DNA of 64,000 bases, taken from positions 372,001 to 436,000 of the forward strand of contig VJWM01000172.1 of NCBI GenBank assembly GCA_010909165.1, written 5' to 3'. A program made the position numbers and the translations under genes. This stretch comes from Anthoceros angustus. Taxonomy: Eukaryota > Streptophyta > Anthocerotopsida > Anthocerotales > Anthocerotaceae. The notes beneath the pieces are model-generated. The model saw only the letters and a list, made by a program, of their open reading frames with translations, was not told where the DNA came from and made no database searches. This document shows positions 12,198 through 22,639 of the stretch, piece after piece (the first letter of the stretch is position 1; each line of letters starts with the position of its first letter).

Positions 12198-12213
12198 CCA
12201 AGAACGGCGCCCA
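12198..12213 (-). promoter_or_regulatory. G2 primer-binding site (tRNA-Asp type)
   Basis: The minus strand reads TGGGCGCCGTTCTTGG, 2 bp inside the LTR end CCACA. It resembles the tRNA-Asp primer-binding site common in plant gypsy elements, with one extra G and a few differences. It marks the 5' end of the internal region and fixes the element's orientation. Confidence 0.6.
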
Positions 12214-12215
12214 AA

Positions 12216-12780
12216 TGTGGCTGTGGGGGAGGAGGAGGAGGAGGAGGAGGAGGAGGAGGAGAAGGAGGAGGAGGGAGGAGGAGGAGGAGGAGGAGGAGAG
12301 GAGGGAGGAGGAGGAGAAGGAGGAGGATGAGGAGGAGAGGAGGAGGTGAGGAGGAGGAGGAGGAGTAGGAGGAGGAGGAGGAGGAGGAGGAGGACGCAGC
12401 AGTGGGGGGAGCAGGCACGAACTTCATGGACATGCAGGGATTTTTGTGTGCCTCCTCTCCGCTGCCCCCACCAAGGCGCCGAGAGGCCCCTAATCGAGGC
12501 AGATGAGGTACATAACGACCTCCCCGCACGAAGACGACACGTCCGAGGAGTCCACACGATCTCGGGCGCCGCAGTAAGATGTCGCCCGTGGGTTCCCGAA
12601 TTGTGGAAGGATCTGGGGATGTTTTGACCCGTAATTGTTGGTTCCTCCATGGCGTAAAAGAAGGGCCACACTTCGCTGCAACCATCTCCACGAGGCCGGT
12701 TAGTGCTGCAGGACGACGTTATGTCTTCACGGCACTTCTGGAGCCAACCCCAAGAAGAAGAGGCGGAGGCGAGGCGGAGA
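12216..12780 (-). repeat. Presumed 5' LTR of G2 (right edge unresolved)
   Basis: The left edge, TGTGG on the + strand (CCACA on the minus strand), lies next to the primer-binding site. The right edge is not resolved; 12,780 is where GC-rich sequence gives way to the A/T-richer flank of the primase locus. No second copy was found to confirm the LTR. Confidence 0.35.
12222..12394 (+). repeat. (GGA)n purine-rich microsatellite
   Basis: About 170 bp of almost pure GGA/GGAGA repeats, interrupted by a few GAAG and GTAG units, starting 6 bp from the presumed LTR end. It explains the long Glu/Gly (+) and Pro/Leu/Ser (-) translations here, which are not genes. Confidence 0.95.
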
Positions 12781-13146
12781 TTTTAATGTGCTTTACATGA
12801 ATCAAATGTAAGGCAGGTACACTTTACCAACGGGAGGGGTGTTTGGCAAATGGATGATCAGAATAAGTTTTACGAAACGTCACGTAATGCTATATGAATG
12901 CGTGGTAAGGTACTTCACTGCTTAGGGTCTTTACATGACTAACACCTTCGGGGTCTCTAAATTCTTCTGTGCAGGCGGGCGCCGGAACGAGGTCGAGGGT
13001 CAGCCATTGGGGAGAGGGGTGACAATGGGTGACTATGTCGCTTTAACCCTAAAGACCGTGGAGGCATGTAATGCGCAAGAAGGTCCTTACAATGTGAGAA
13101 CGGGTCATGACTTACACCCCAAGCCCAAATTCAAACAGGCGATGCA

Positions 13147-13258
13147 AGGGGCGAGGGCGAGGCCGAGGCCGAGGGCCGAGGCCCAGGCCGAGGCCGAGGT
13201 CGAGGCCGCCGAGGGCGGTCTCCAGGCGGGCCGGGCGAGGGCGAGGGCGAGGGCGGGC
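13147..13258 (+). repeat. GAGGCCGAG-type GC-rich minisatellite
   Basis: About 110 bp of GCGAGG/GGCCGAGGCC units. It is flanked by two copies of a sequence starting GGTCATGACTTACA and containing AAATTCAAAC (about 13,105-13,137 and 13,387-13,420), suggesting that the segment between them arose with a local duplication. Confidence 0.85.
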
Positions 13259-13425
13259 ACCCGACCATGTGGGGAAGGGGTGCTGCATGAATCGCAACGC
13301 TTTTAACACTTCACGCTCAGAAGGTACGCTACACGATTACCGTAAGGGTTGTAACATGATTACCGTAAGGTTCTTTACCGCCACGTGGTCATGACTTACA
13401 ACCGCGCTCTAAATTCAAACCGCAG

Positions 13426-14742
13426 AGGCCGGAGTGGTGGTTGTTCCTTGAGGGGCGGAGGTCATGGAGTACCTGGAATCCCCATCGGGTGTGAAGTGGT
13501 TCTCGACATAACCGTGCAGCAGAAGCGCAAAACCAAAACCCCTTCCATGCTGGAGTTGTTCGCCTACGATCCGTGTTCATGGGCCGGAATTGGAAAGAGG
13601 TTGTGGCAAAACGTTTGTACTTGCTTCCCCGCTATTTGGGACATTATGTGGAAGGCGAGAGTAGTGGAGCTATCTCGCTCTTTTTATGATATTGTCCACC
13701 GAACAAGCCGCCTGTTTTGGGATCGCCGATTTGAAGCCCCACAAGGCGCCACCGACGGGGCCAAGTTAAAGGATATATTCGCAGAGTGGATATAGCGATG
13801 ACATGGTAGGGGAGATTTTTCAAATCCATGACAGCCTCGCTTGGAAGGAGTTCGCTGACCGACCGCTTGTTCTGTTGTGGTGGTGGGAGGTACGTTTTGT
13901 AATGTACATTACAATGTTGATATGTAATGTACACTTGAACTTTAATCTGTAAGGGCCATGATGACTTTCATCCGTAATATACCTTACACGTTGTTCATTC
14001 TCAATCCCCGCAGATACTCGCCACCTTCGTGCGTACTAGCCTCATCGGGTTTGAGGATTTCGATGACAGGAAGGTGCTCCTCTTGAACGGTTGCAGACCC
14101 ACCAAATTCTCTTGTCATTTCGTCTTAGACGGAGTAATTTTTAAGGATCACGTGGTGTCCTTGAGATCTTGGGCTTGGGAGCTGGATAGGTTCGCATGGC
14201 GTCGGTGTTTCCAGGACTTCAGCTCCACGACGGATGAGGCAGCGAAAGGAATGCTCGTTCGTACGATGTGTTTGGACAATTTGTTGTGTCGGCGTAATGG
14301 AGGCTTAGAGTTGAAGGGACGAGGTCTGAGCCCATTGGACGACACTGTATACACGGAGAAGCGGCTTCTGAAGCTTGCAGGCTGTTCAGGTGCGAAGTTG
14401 GACCGTCGAACCATGCATGCACCATTGAGGTGGGTCTCGTATGGATGTCATGGACTGCAGACATTCAAGCAAAGCATGGCATCACGGTTTCGTGCGATGT
14501 CTCCGCTTTTCGGACCGTGTGTCCCAAACCAGTGGCAGAAGTGCAGCCAGAGAGGTGGGATGCCGCCCTTGCCGAATGCAAGAATTATTGGTTAAAGGCA
14601 TGTCCGTTGGCAACAAAAGATGTACCGTATATGCCGCGTTGGGTACGATCGACATGGCTCTACCGCCGCCGCGTCGATGATGATGTATGTCAATGTGCCT
14701 GCAGCATATCCGACACCGACGTTATGGGCACAGATGCTGAAA
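13426..14742 (+). pseudogene. AEP/PrimPol catalytic module of the primase-helicase locus
   Basis: Three features in the right order support an archaeo-eukaryotic primase fold. The first is RLFWDRRFEAP at about 13,710-13,740, at the place of the first acidic metal-binding motif. The second is PTKFSCHFVLDG at about 14,100-14,133, a textbook S-x-H motif followed by a hydrophobic strand. The third is LDDTVYTEKRLLKLAGCSG at 14,335-14,393, the third motif (hD..VY) with the basic and Gly-Cys stretch typical of PrimPol-like proteins. An intron (13,890-14,013) separates the first from the second. The second Asp/Glu of motif I is not clearly preserved. A stop before the intron at about 13,793 breaks the first exon. 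Confidence 0.6.
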
Positions 14743-15186
14743 GTAAGACATGTGACAGAACTGTAAGGCATATTATAGTGTTGGTTTGTAATGTACCTAA
14801 CTGGTTGTGAGAACTATTGTCACCGCAGGTGCAGGCAGAGTATCCCGCTACGGATTCTATGCGGCTTGAAGCTCGATATGTTGAGACCATATCAGAGAGG
14901 CAGCGGGGAGCAGTTGCTATGGCATCGGGCCGTGGGGCAGCGAACGATATGGCTCGCTTTCGGAGAATTTCTGCAGGATTATCGCCCAAAGACATCCCAC
15001 GCCAACACGAGCCAACCCTCCGCCCGCTGTAGGTTGGAGGGTGGAACATATACATCCGCCCAAGTTAGTGTGGGTCGAGGACATGCCCCATCAACAACGG
15101 GCTATGCGACGAGAATGGAACACATGTTTTCCATTGGGGTCCTTCATGTGGCGACCTCGATGTCAAGGCAATCCTATCGAACTCCA

Positions 15187-15246
15187 TGCGGACATGTGTA
15201 CCACGACCCTGCAACACAGACGGTGGGTGTTTGGTGCTTTGGGTGC
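15187..15246 (+). other. Zinc-finger motif C-x-H...C-x2-C
   Basis: In one frame CGH at 15,187-15,195 is followed by CFGC at 15,235-15,246, giving Cys, His, Cys, Cys with a VYHDPATQTVGVW spacer. PrimPol-type primases carry a zinc finger of this C-x-H/C-x2-C layout downstream of the catalytic module. It lies in the exon before the helicase and links the two halves of the locus. Confidence 0.6.
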
Positions 15247-15500
15247 GAAATCATGGCGTGGGGAGATGTTGAGACGGTTCCCGTGGACTGGACGGTGGTG
15301 AAAACTCCGAGCTCGGAAAGGACTGGGAAGGCTTTGAAGCTGAATTGGGAAAGACACAACGATATCGATTTCGAGGGAATCGATCAGAAGTTCATCGTCC
15401 TTGACGCAGGTGACTCCAACAAGTTGGTACGTTCCGTACAGTAAGCTATATCACATTCAACTGATGTCCAGTTAACAAACATTGATGTACCGTGTTGCAG

Positions 15501-17640
15501 CCCCGAGCTACGGGAAGACGGAAGCGGCGCTTCAATGGGTGAAGTACACGTACTTCAGAAACCCCGCGACGAGGGTGATTCTCATCACGCACCGTGTTCT
15601 TTTGGCGAACTACACCTACGCTTGAATAAATTGTTGCATCCCATGATCCCGAGAGGGGTCCCGCCTGCTTATCAAGACCGCTAGGTGACGGGAGATGGTA
15701 TATGTACGGTTTGCCTCAATTCGCTGGGGAAGAATGTGTCGGAGGAGTTCATCCGTAATGTGATTACGCCATTGTGGATGAGGCGGTCAGGCGGAAGCAT
15801 TCGTGGGTGCCACGATGGACTCTTGTGGCCTAGCAAATAGGGTGGAGGACATCACGAGGCTCGCCGTAATCGCAAAGAAGGTTGTCATCATGGAATGGGA
15901 CATGGATCGACGAACAGTGGGTTGGTTCACATCGCGTGATGGTGTAGACCCATGGGATGTGATAAGGTGGCGCGCATCGCTGGAACATAGGCCCGCGCAA
16001 CCCATGTTGATCACACACAGCTATTATGTGTTATTTTCCAGGTATGTGACAGCTATTACTAAATGAGCGTGCGTACGGAGTGAGTGTGCTTCCAGAGTGA
16101 GTGTGCTTGCAGCATGAGTGTGCTTACAGAGTGAGTTGCTTACACAGTGAGTGTCCTTACATCTGTACAGAGTGAGTGTCCTTGCCTCTGTACAGAGTGA
16201 GTGTCCTTACATCTGTTTCCTCTTCTCTACCTTTCGCAGGCTCATCACATATGTTAACTGGGTTTACAGCCCCAACGGCAAGTGCATGTATCCACTGATC
16301 GTCTTCTGTAGCTCCGCCGAGAATTGTCACCAACTCATGGTTGGTGTGAAGAGCCACATGGAAGCGCATCCTACATGGTCTAGGGATGAAATCCGAGCAA
16401 CGCAGGGAAGGGTGAAGGGGATATGGTCTGATGTCGCAAAGGACAAGTGGCAAGTAGACCTGATGAAAGACTTCAACAGGGTCTGCGCCGATTGTGATAT
16501 TCTATTTGCGAGCCCCGTGATTCAATGCGGTATCTCGTAGACACCCACTTCAAAGCGGCGATGGATGTTTTCCACTTCTCCAACATTCGACGACATGGCG
16601 AGGTGCAACACATGTTGCGCCTGTGAAGTTAATGGATGACTCGCCCATGGGTAAGAAATTGTGTTGAGCCACATCACTCCATCTCGAGCATTTCGAAGCG
16701 CCTCACGCTTCCCGGACGCCATTTGTGCTATGGGGGTCAGATAACAGACGCGCACTCCATGAACGAGACCGCAAGTGCATCCCCATTATCAGCTTCAGGT
16801 AAACATTTCACCGACTTTCATCGATATATGTATATACGCTCACACTTATGTGGAAGGTGGCTTACATTTTGTAACTGTGGGGTGTGTTACGCTTTCTTCT
16901 TGTGGTGTGTCTTACGCTATGTACCTGTAAGGTGTCTTACGCCGCAGATGTGTATGCAGGAGTTGGCACTGTCGGATGCCAAATACAATGTGGAGGTGGC
17001 GCGCGACAACCATGTCGTTGCACACAAGGAGGCTTTGGTAGCAGTGTGTGCATCGACAGTAGAAATGAAGTGGTTTTGGATGCCGATCCGCATAACCAAG
17101 AACGTTGTGAGTCCAATGACATAACAGACGATAGGTGGGACCCTCCTAATTGAAGTGGGAGGGAGGATTGGCAAATTCTTTCTCAGAGGAGTGCCGAGAA
17201 AGGTATGTGTTGTTTTCCATTTTCGCTTGTTTTTGACTTCATGTATTGCCGATTACATATATCGACAGATGTCTTCTTTGTCAGCCGATTATAGAAACAA
17301 AATATCGGGGAACCCGCATTGATGCACACGGATCACCCATCCCGAGACCGGCTCCATATGGAGTCGCAAAATATGCGCAGTTGTGCCGAGGACTTGGAAA
17401 TCGAAAGGGCCAAGGAGTGTTCCGGCCTGCTTTTGGGCGAATGTCAATGATTCTCGTTATCGATCATAGCGACTCCACCTCGGGTTGAGGGGTTCACTGT
17501 TTGTAAAGCGGTGGATTTCCAACAGCCTGGCCTTGAGCGTCTTCATGGACTACGTCGCTGTCAGGATGTTTCCCAACAATGCATATTGTACCCAGGCATG
17601 GGTGAATAGGCAGGAGTTGATGGACAGCCCTTTACTGCTG
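15501..17640 (+). pseudogene. UL9-like (Herpes_ori_bp) helicase module
   Basis: Right after an intron acceptor, the frame reads APSYGKTEAALQW (Walker A, GKT at 15,512-15,520; one residue shorter than the usual A-P-x-G-x-G-K-T). It continues with VILITHRVLLANY (motif Ia), AIVDEA at 15,768-15,785 (Walker B/DEAD-like) and a VIRWRASLEHRPAQP stretch. The 129-codon segment at 16,151-16,540 holds YPLIVFCSSAENCHQLM and DILFASPVIQCGISVD, matching the second RecA-like domain of origin-binding helicases. Further exons reach about 17,640. Several stops interrupt it, including one at about 15,623. The motif order is convincing; the exact family assignment is less certain. Confidence 0.6.
16075..16215 (+). 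repeat. GAGTGAGTGTCCTTACA tandem repeats inside an intron
   Basis: Around ten imperfect units of about 15-24 bp built on AGTGAGTGT(G/C)CTT(A/G)CA fill most of the intron 16,042-16,239 of the primase-helicase locus. They contain the same CTTACA/TTAC core seen in other introns of this locus. Confidence 0.85.
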
Positions 17641-17649
17641 AGGTATTTT

Positions 17650-19040
17650 GTCATGTCACTATAACAGAGAAGCCCGATTTATTACATGGCTGGAATGACG
17701 TTGCCCATTGCCGTAATGTCCGTGTAATACTTGACATGCCACGCCACGATATCTTCGTGTACCGCGAACGCAGCTTCTTTATTACGCCCGCAAAACCGCT
17801 CATTGCGGTTTCTTCAAGTGAAGGCAAACACCGGATGACCGCACGGGCGACACGATGGCGGTAAATGTTCCGGCCCATGCGCGCCGCTCGCACGTCATTG
17901 TAGCCGATGTGAAAACGCCATCCATCGCTCTGGCATTCACATCGCTCCGCCACCTCAAGACGATATGCCCCGAATATTTTGTGGACGACGTAATCGACCG
18001 CCATGTGTGGAGTCCGCCCACGGGCCCGGCCGAAAATGTACCATCTACGCTCGGTTTTAGACGGCCATGCTCTCGACATAGATCACATTGGCCCCAAAAC
18101 AGCAAAACGAAACGAGCAAGAGGGCCTTGCAACCACGGGCGGCCGACACCGTTGGACGGATACACACAAGACGGGGCGGAGCCCATGTTCTGGCGAGGTG
18201 GATGAAAACTGAGCCTACGATCTTTCAAATGCAAAACAAAGGGCGATTCCACACCCGAAACACCGGCCACATATCAACACATTCCAATGCCCTACTTTAC
18301 TCACAACCCGCAGACCACGTACCACGAAACCAAGATTAGAAACCATCTACCCCATCGAAAGTCCGGAGTTCCCACGACGAACTTCTCGACCTCCAAGGAG
18401 TCCAAAGGTTCCCCGGAAGAAAAAGGCATACACTTCCCCAGACACCAAAACATAGCCTTTGCGATTCCCAACGGAGTGGCAAGCTCGCACAATTAAATCG
18501 CACCCCTCAAGGACATGATATACAGATGTCTGGTTCAGACGGAAATCAGTGTACGCCACAAAGGGTTCATGTCTGTTGTAGATGAAAGGCACCTTCGATG
18601 CATAGCCCACAGCCCAGTTGCGATCAACTGACGTCTTCAAAATTGCCATCTTCCCCTTCCCCTTGCAAGCTCCGGCCAGCAGGCCACGCAAAGCATTCTC
18701 AGGGCCAGACCACATAACGAGTCGCTCTTTCGCCACATGGCCCATGCGCGATACAAAGATGTCCATGCCCTCGTCCCACTTCACCCACCGAGCGGACTCT
18801 ATTGCATCCCGCAGTTGATGGTTCTCCAAAGCTGGGGGTGGGACTTCGCTCCTCCCAAAATTGCTGCATTTTCAAACACCAGGATATCAAATCGGCCACA
18901 ACAGTGACAATTGAAGAGCATGCGGCAAAGGCGACGGATCGTACCAATCTCGACGATGCTGATTGTGACAAGGCCTTCCCGCATCACCTCTATCACATCG
19001 CCACTGATTTCACCCAAATCTTTCGCGCTCCACCCCAATC
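17650..19040 (-). pseudogene. Unidentified minus-strand coding remnant (weakly F-box-like)
   Basis: On the minus strand three overlapping open stretches (18,799-19,038; 18,347-18,829, 160 codons; 17,800-18,270) read as one protein-like sequence with balanced composition. The start region has DVIEVMREGLVTISIVEIGTIRRLCRM-type sequence, vaguely like an F-box helix pair. The middle part, with VPFIYNRHEPFVAYTDF and CDLIVRACHSVGNRKGYVL, resembles beta-propeller-like strands. No diagnostic motif is present, so the F-box idea is a guess. It lies tail to tail with the primase-helicase locus and is broken by frameshifts. Confidence 0.3.
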
Positions 19041-20479
19041 ATCACCCAACCTAGGATGGCGCCAACAAACCATCACGTGGAGGTCCCCACTTCTCCTTCC
19101 GAATCGCCCATGGTCCCGCATCAGGTATAATCGCTCATTTGAGTACTTGGTCCATGGACAATATTCCTCGGTGCCTCCAAGAATGATTCACCGCCTTCCC
19201 CTCATGGTGGATCGAACGGGCTCACGTCCTCCCGCTTGTATGCGCGTGCACATGTATACTCCCCACATGTGAAGACGGAGGCTTGATTCCACTCAAAGCA
19301 TGGCTTCGCTAGTAGACGCGGCCCGCACAATGCTTGACGTTTTGCCATCTCATATGCGCATCCGAGAAGGGCTCCGGCTCGATGGCCTTCATCAGATGAG
19401 CCGCCAGAGGAGTTGCATAGCCACCGGGCGGCCGATGCGGACCATCCCGACTTTCCTCGATATTACTCTTCAACAACTCGCCAACAACAGATGCTGTTCA
19501 CCGACCTTGTAAGAAGGTGCATAAGACCCGCCAAACAACTAACTCACCACGCCTCAACGCTTGTCGTACCAAGCCAAAAGTGCAATGCTCGAAAATCGCG
19601 CCTCCACACCGCCTACCCGGACCAATGGTTGCAGGTGCATACTAAAGCGAACGCATAACTTGGGCGTGAAGATGCTAGTCTCCCGCCAAACCTGTGTCGT
19701 TGTGAATGCGCGGGCGCATTAAGTCCCGACACCGCCACGCCTTCCCGCCGCTGCCCACGGCGATTGCGCCACCCTTGCCCGACATCTTCGCCCGGGTGCT
19801 GAATGAGTGAGAACTCGCTGGACCAATCTCCCATGGTGACTTGGCGAAATGGGCACATTCCGCAGACGAGTGTCCATGTCCGATTATGGGCCTACAAACA
19901 AGAAATGTCGTGGCCGATATCTCAATGCGCCATGTCGATGGGTGGGATGACTTTTTCAAGAAACATGTAAGGCGGGTGCGGTTGCCCGAGCAATTTGATG
20001 TCTCAGAGCCCTCTTTGGTCCCTGATCTATTTCATGGTTGCTTCGAGGATATCCCAGTACCGGGGAGGCATTTCGCCGCCACCGGGTGGCCTTCACTCTC
20101 CATACTACGGATGACTCAACACCGCCTTGTGCTCCGGGTGACCCTCATCTTGTCATGCCCACGCTTGGTGTCTTTGGGCCCGCCGTCCTCGGAGGAGGGA
20201 GAATTCATTGACGGCATACGGACTTTGCAAGATGTCGGCCCCGAGGCTTCCATTCCATATAATGTTACCGCTCCCTTACAAGTCCGGAGAATTGTCAGAC
20301 TCGGGGCTCCTCACCATCTGAAAGGTACCACATAACGGACATGGATGAATGCCATATTCAAATTTGTCCAGTGCCCTACTTCCTCCACGTAACACTTGCT
20401 TGGTAGTCGAGGGAGGCTCGAAGATCCTCCAAATCAATTGAGGGTTGTCACCGAATCCCAAAGATGTGTAAAGGGTGTA
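19041..20479. other. Stretch with no identified gene before the CACTA transposase
   Basis: Short ORFs exist on both strands; the longest on + is 19,841-20,335 (164 codons, containing HVDGWDDFFKKHVRRVRLPEQ). None has a recognisable domain. Part of it may be the 5' portion or leader of the CACTA element. Confidence 0.4.
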
Positions 20480-22639
20480 TGCTAGCATGGGGATCCCAAT
20501 GCTAATCGCAAAGTGTGGGGAACCATTTTACAGGAAAAGAAGGCAAGGCGTAGTGCCCCGAAAGCGAAGACCTTGTTTTATTTCCGATGTGAACGCATCG
20601 CGGATGTTCCGTTGTCCCAAGCTTGCAAAGAACGACATGGTTTAGTAGGCACCGTAGTGTGAATGGTGACATGGAATTATGGTGATACTCCGGCATGGGC
20701 CCGTTTGGACGAGGTTGATAACCGGGAGGAGTGAACATTCGCTTCTCCATCTCGACTGACGGTTTCAATCCCAGCGGACACCGTTCAAGTGCATATTCCA
20801 TATGGCCAGTTATGCTGGTAATTAATAATCTTCTGCCATGGTTGGCCACAAAGAAAGAGAGCGTCCTCCTGCCGCTGATAATCCCAGGTCCCACACAACC
20901 TGCCAACATGGACGTTTATCTGGAGCCCTTACTGGATGAGCTCGCAAGTTTGTGGGACGGTGTCACTGCTGTGGATCATTCCACCGCCGAAGATCCAAAG
21001 AGGACGTTCCACTGCGGCTGATTCAAGCCACTGCGACTATCTGGTTTAGGCAACTTGTTTGGGCTGCAAGTCAAGGGTTATCGGGCATGCTTTGAATGTG
21101 GATGAATTGGATGCAAGATGGTATGCTTTGGACAAAATTTTGTATCGCCACCGATGGAGCCCTACACGAGGCAGGGCGCCGTGCAAACCGTGAGGCATTC
21201 AACAATGCTGAGCCGCCTCGCGGTGGATGGATGTACAGTGGCACCGAGATGGCAGTGGGAGGCGTCGATGTCAGGGCCATGCCCGGCAGTGTTAGGAGAC
21301 AATCAATGTTCTTCATAAAGCTGCCATACCTGTTGGTAATAATGCTTAACCCTGTCTTTATCCTAGGCCACAGTGCACAACATTGTTCTTGCTCTTGCTA
21401 GTTTCCCTAATGATCCACAGGAGCCTAATCCTTGGTTTCCCCGAGTGCAGGCCATAGAGAAACTTTGGGTGAAAGACGTAATGCACGTCGAGGTCAATAA
21501 CGCCCAGGCGGTGTGGAAGGTTATCACCGGGCAATGGGATACGGCCCGCTGCCGCATCGACATGCAAGCATTGGACTCGAAGCCCTGGCTTTGGCCAGTG
21601 GAGGATGGTGAAAAATTGGCTTTGCCAGCTTCATCATATGTTCTGTCCAAAGATCAGCTGGACAGAGTGAAGGCCCAAATTTGCCAGATCAAGCCACCGA
21701 CAGGTTTCGGAGCAAACTTAAAGACGTGCTTCAGCGGTTGGAAAGTTACTGGCTTGAAGAGCCACGACTGGCACCTGTTATTGCAATATTACTTCCCGAT
21801 GGTCTTGAAGGGCAACTTGAATGACCTAGAGTATAGCCTCATGTGGCGGCTTCTATATCGGTGGATATGTCAACACGGATAAACATGGCGGAGATATCGG
21901 TATATGCAGAGGCAATTGACATTTTGATCGGTTTGGAGCAGCACATGCCGTCCAATTTCTGGAATATAATGCAGCACCTCATTGTGCACCTGGTTGACGA
22001 GGTAGCCACCCTTGGTACTGTCCACAACAGGTGGATGTACCCGATGGAATGGTTTATGCTAGTCCTCAAACGCCACGTTCGAAATCGCTCAAGGCCGGAG
22101 GGCAGCATGTGCACCGGGCATCTCCTCATGGAAGCAATGCACTATGCTGGAGAGTACATGGCTGCCAAGCACCCTGCTTTGCAAGGGATTTTACAAGCAA
22201 GCCCAACAAACGACACCACGACTGAGCGTCCGATTGGAAAACCCCGGGAGATGAAACTTGGGCCAGATGATCACAAGAGACTGCATTGGTTCTTGTTACT
22301 CCATTCTGGAACATTGGGAGCCCAACGAGAACAGTACAGCGCGGAGGGACACACCCGACCCAACTTCATGGACTGGTTACAAGCCGGCATTGCACTTGGA
22401 AAGTGGGTCAATGACCCAGAGTATGGAGATATTGAGGCCTTGGCCCGGGGACCCCGTTTATATGGCAAGGCATATCGAGGTCTTGACACAAGGGGTTACC
22501 ATTTTCGCCTCAGAGGCCGAAAACAAAGTGCAACACAGATGCGATTGGGTTCACGGCACGGCGTTGGAAAGGTGTGGAAGGAGCGGAATATTTTGGCGAA
22601 TCAAGGACATCTAGAGGTAATTGACGGCACACACTAAGC
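20480..22639 (+). pseudogene. CACTA (En/Spm) transposase, Tnp2 family plus DUF4218 (frameshifted)
   Basis: Transposase of cut-and-paste CACTA elements. The Tnp2/Transposase_21 part (PF02992) shows FRCPKLAKN (about 20,610), the core STDGFNPSGHRSSAYSIWP (from about 20,753), LIIPGPTQPANMDVYLEPL (about 20,880), a GYRACFECG zinc-binding segment (about 21,080-21,105) and KLPY (about 21,320). It is followed by DVMHVEVNNA (about 21,477) and TGLKSHDWHLLLQYYFP (about 21,750), where DUF4218 (PF13960) begins. DUF4218 continues as IMQHLIVHLVDEV and RWMYPMEWFMLVLKRHVRNR (to about 22,090). The ORF 21,843-22,637 (264 codons) is the longest open part and ends at TAA 22,635-22,637. At least three frameshifts occur upstream. 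Terminal CACTA repeats were not found by eye. Confidence 0.85.

Larger units (their letters stand above)
2543..12780 (-). mobile_element. Decayed Ty3/gypsy retrotransposon G2
   Basis: Reading right to left on the minus strand the order is primer-binding site, gag, zinc knuckle, protease, RT, RNase H, zinc-binding and catalytic integrase, and a GPY/F-type integrase C-terminus. This is the order of Ty3/gypsy elements (integrase after RNase H). All domains are interrupted by frameshifts and stops. A 3' LTR could not be located: the left side runs into the G1 LTR at about 2,542, so G2 is either truncated there or its LTR has diverged beyond recognition by eye. Confidence 0.75.
12975..17640 (+). 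pseudogene. Primase-polymerase / origin-binding-type helicase locus with introns (broken)
   Basis: The + strand carries, in order, an AEP-superfamily primase domain, a zinc finger and a superfamily 2 helicase resembling the herpesvirus origin-binding protein family (Herpes_ori_bp, PF02399). Such proteins start and unwind DNA for replication. Convincing GT-AG introns interrupt it: 13,890-14,013, 14,743-14,828, 15,427-15,500, 16,042-16,239, 16,799-16,947 and 17,203-17,268, with a further acceptor at 12,974. This means it was a eukaryotic nuclear gene or long-resident element, not a fresh viral insertion. Stops and frameshifts fall inside exons, so it is a pseudogene, or it is intact but distorted by indel errors. 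Known relatives of this domain pair are in large DNA viruses and some mobile elements. Its neighbours are G2 to the left and a CACTA transposase about 3 kb to the right. Confidence 0.6.

Noticed and set aside
12164-12691. Minus-strand ORFs with long Pro/Leu/Ser runs
   Set aside because: They translate the (GGA)n microsatellite.
21336-21366. GTAAT...CTAG as an intron in the CACTA transposase
   Set aside because: Only 31 bp, shorter than usual plant introns; more likely divergence or an error in the coding sequence.
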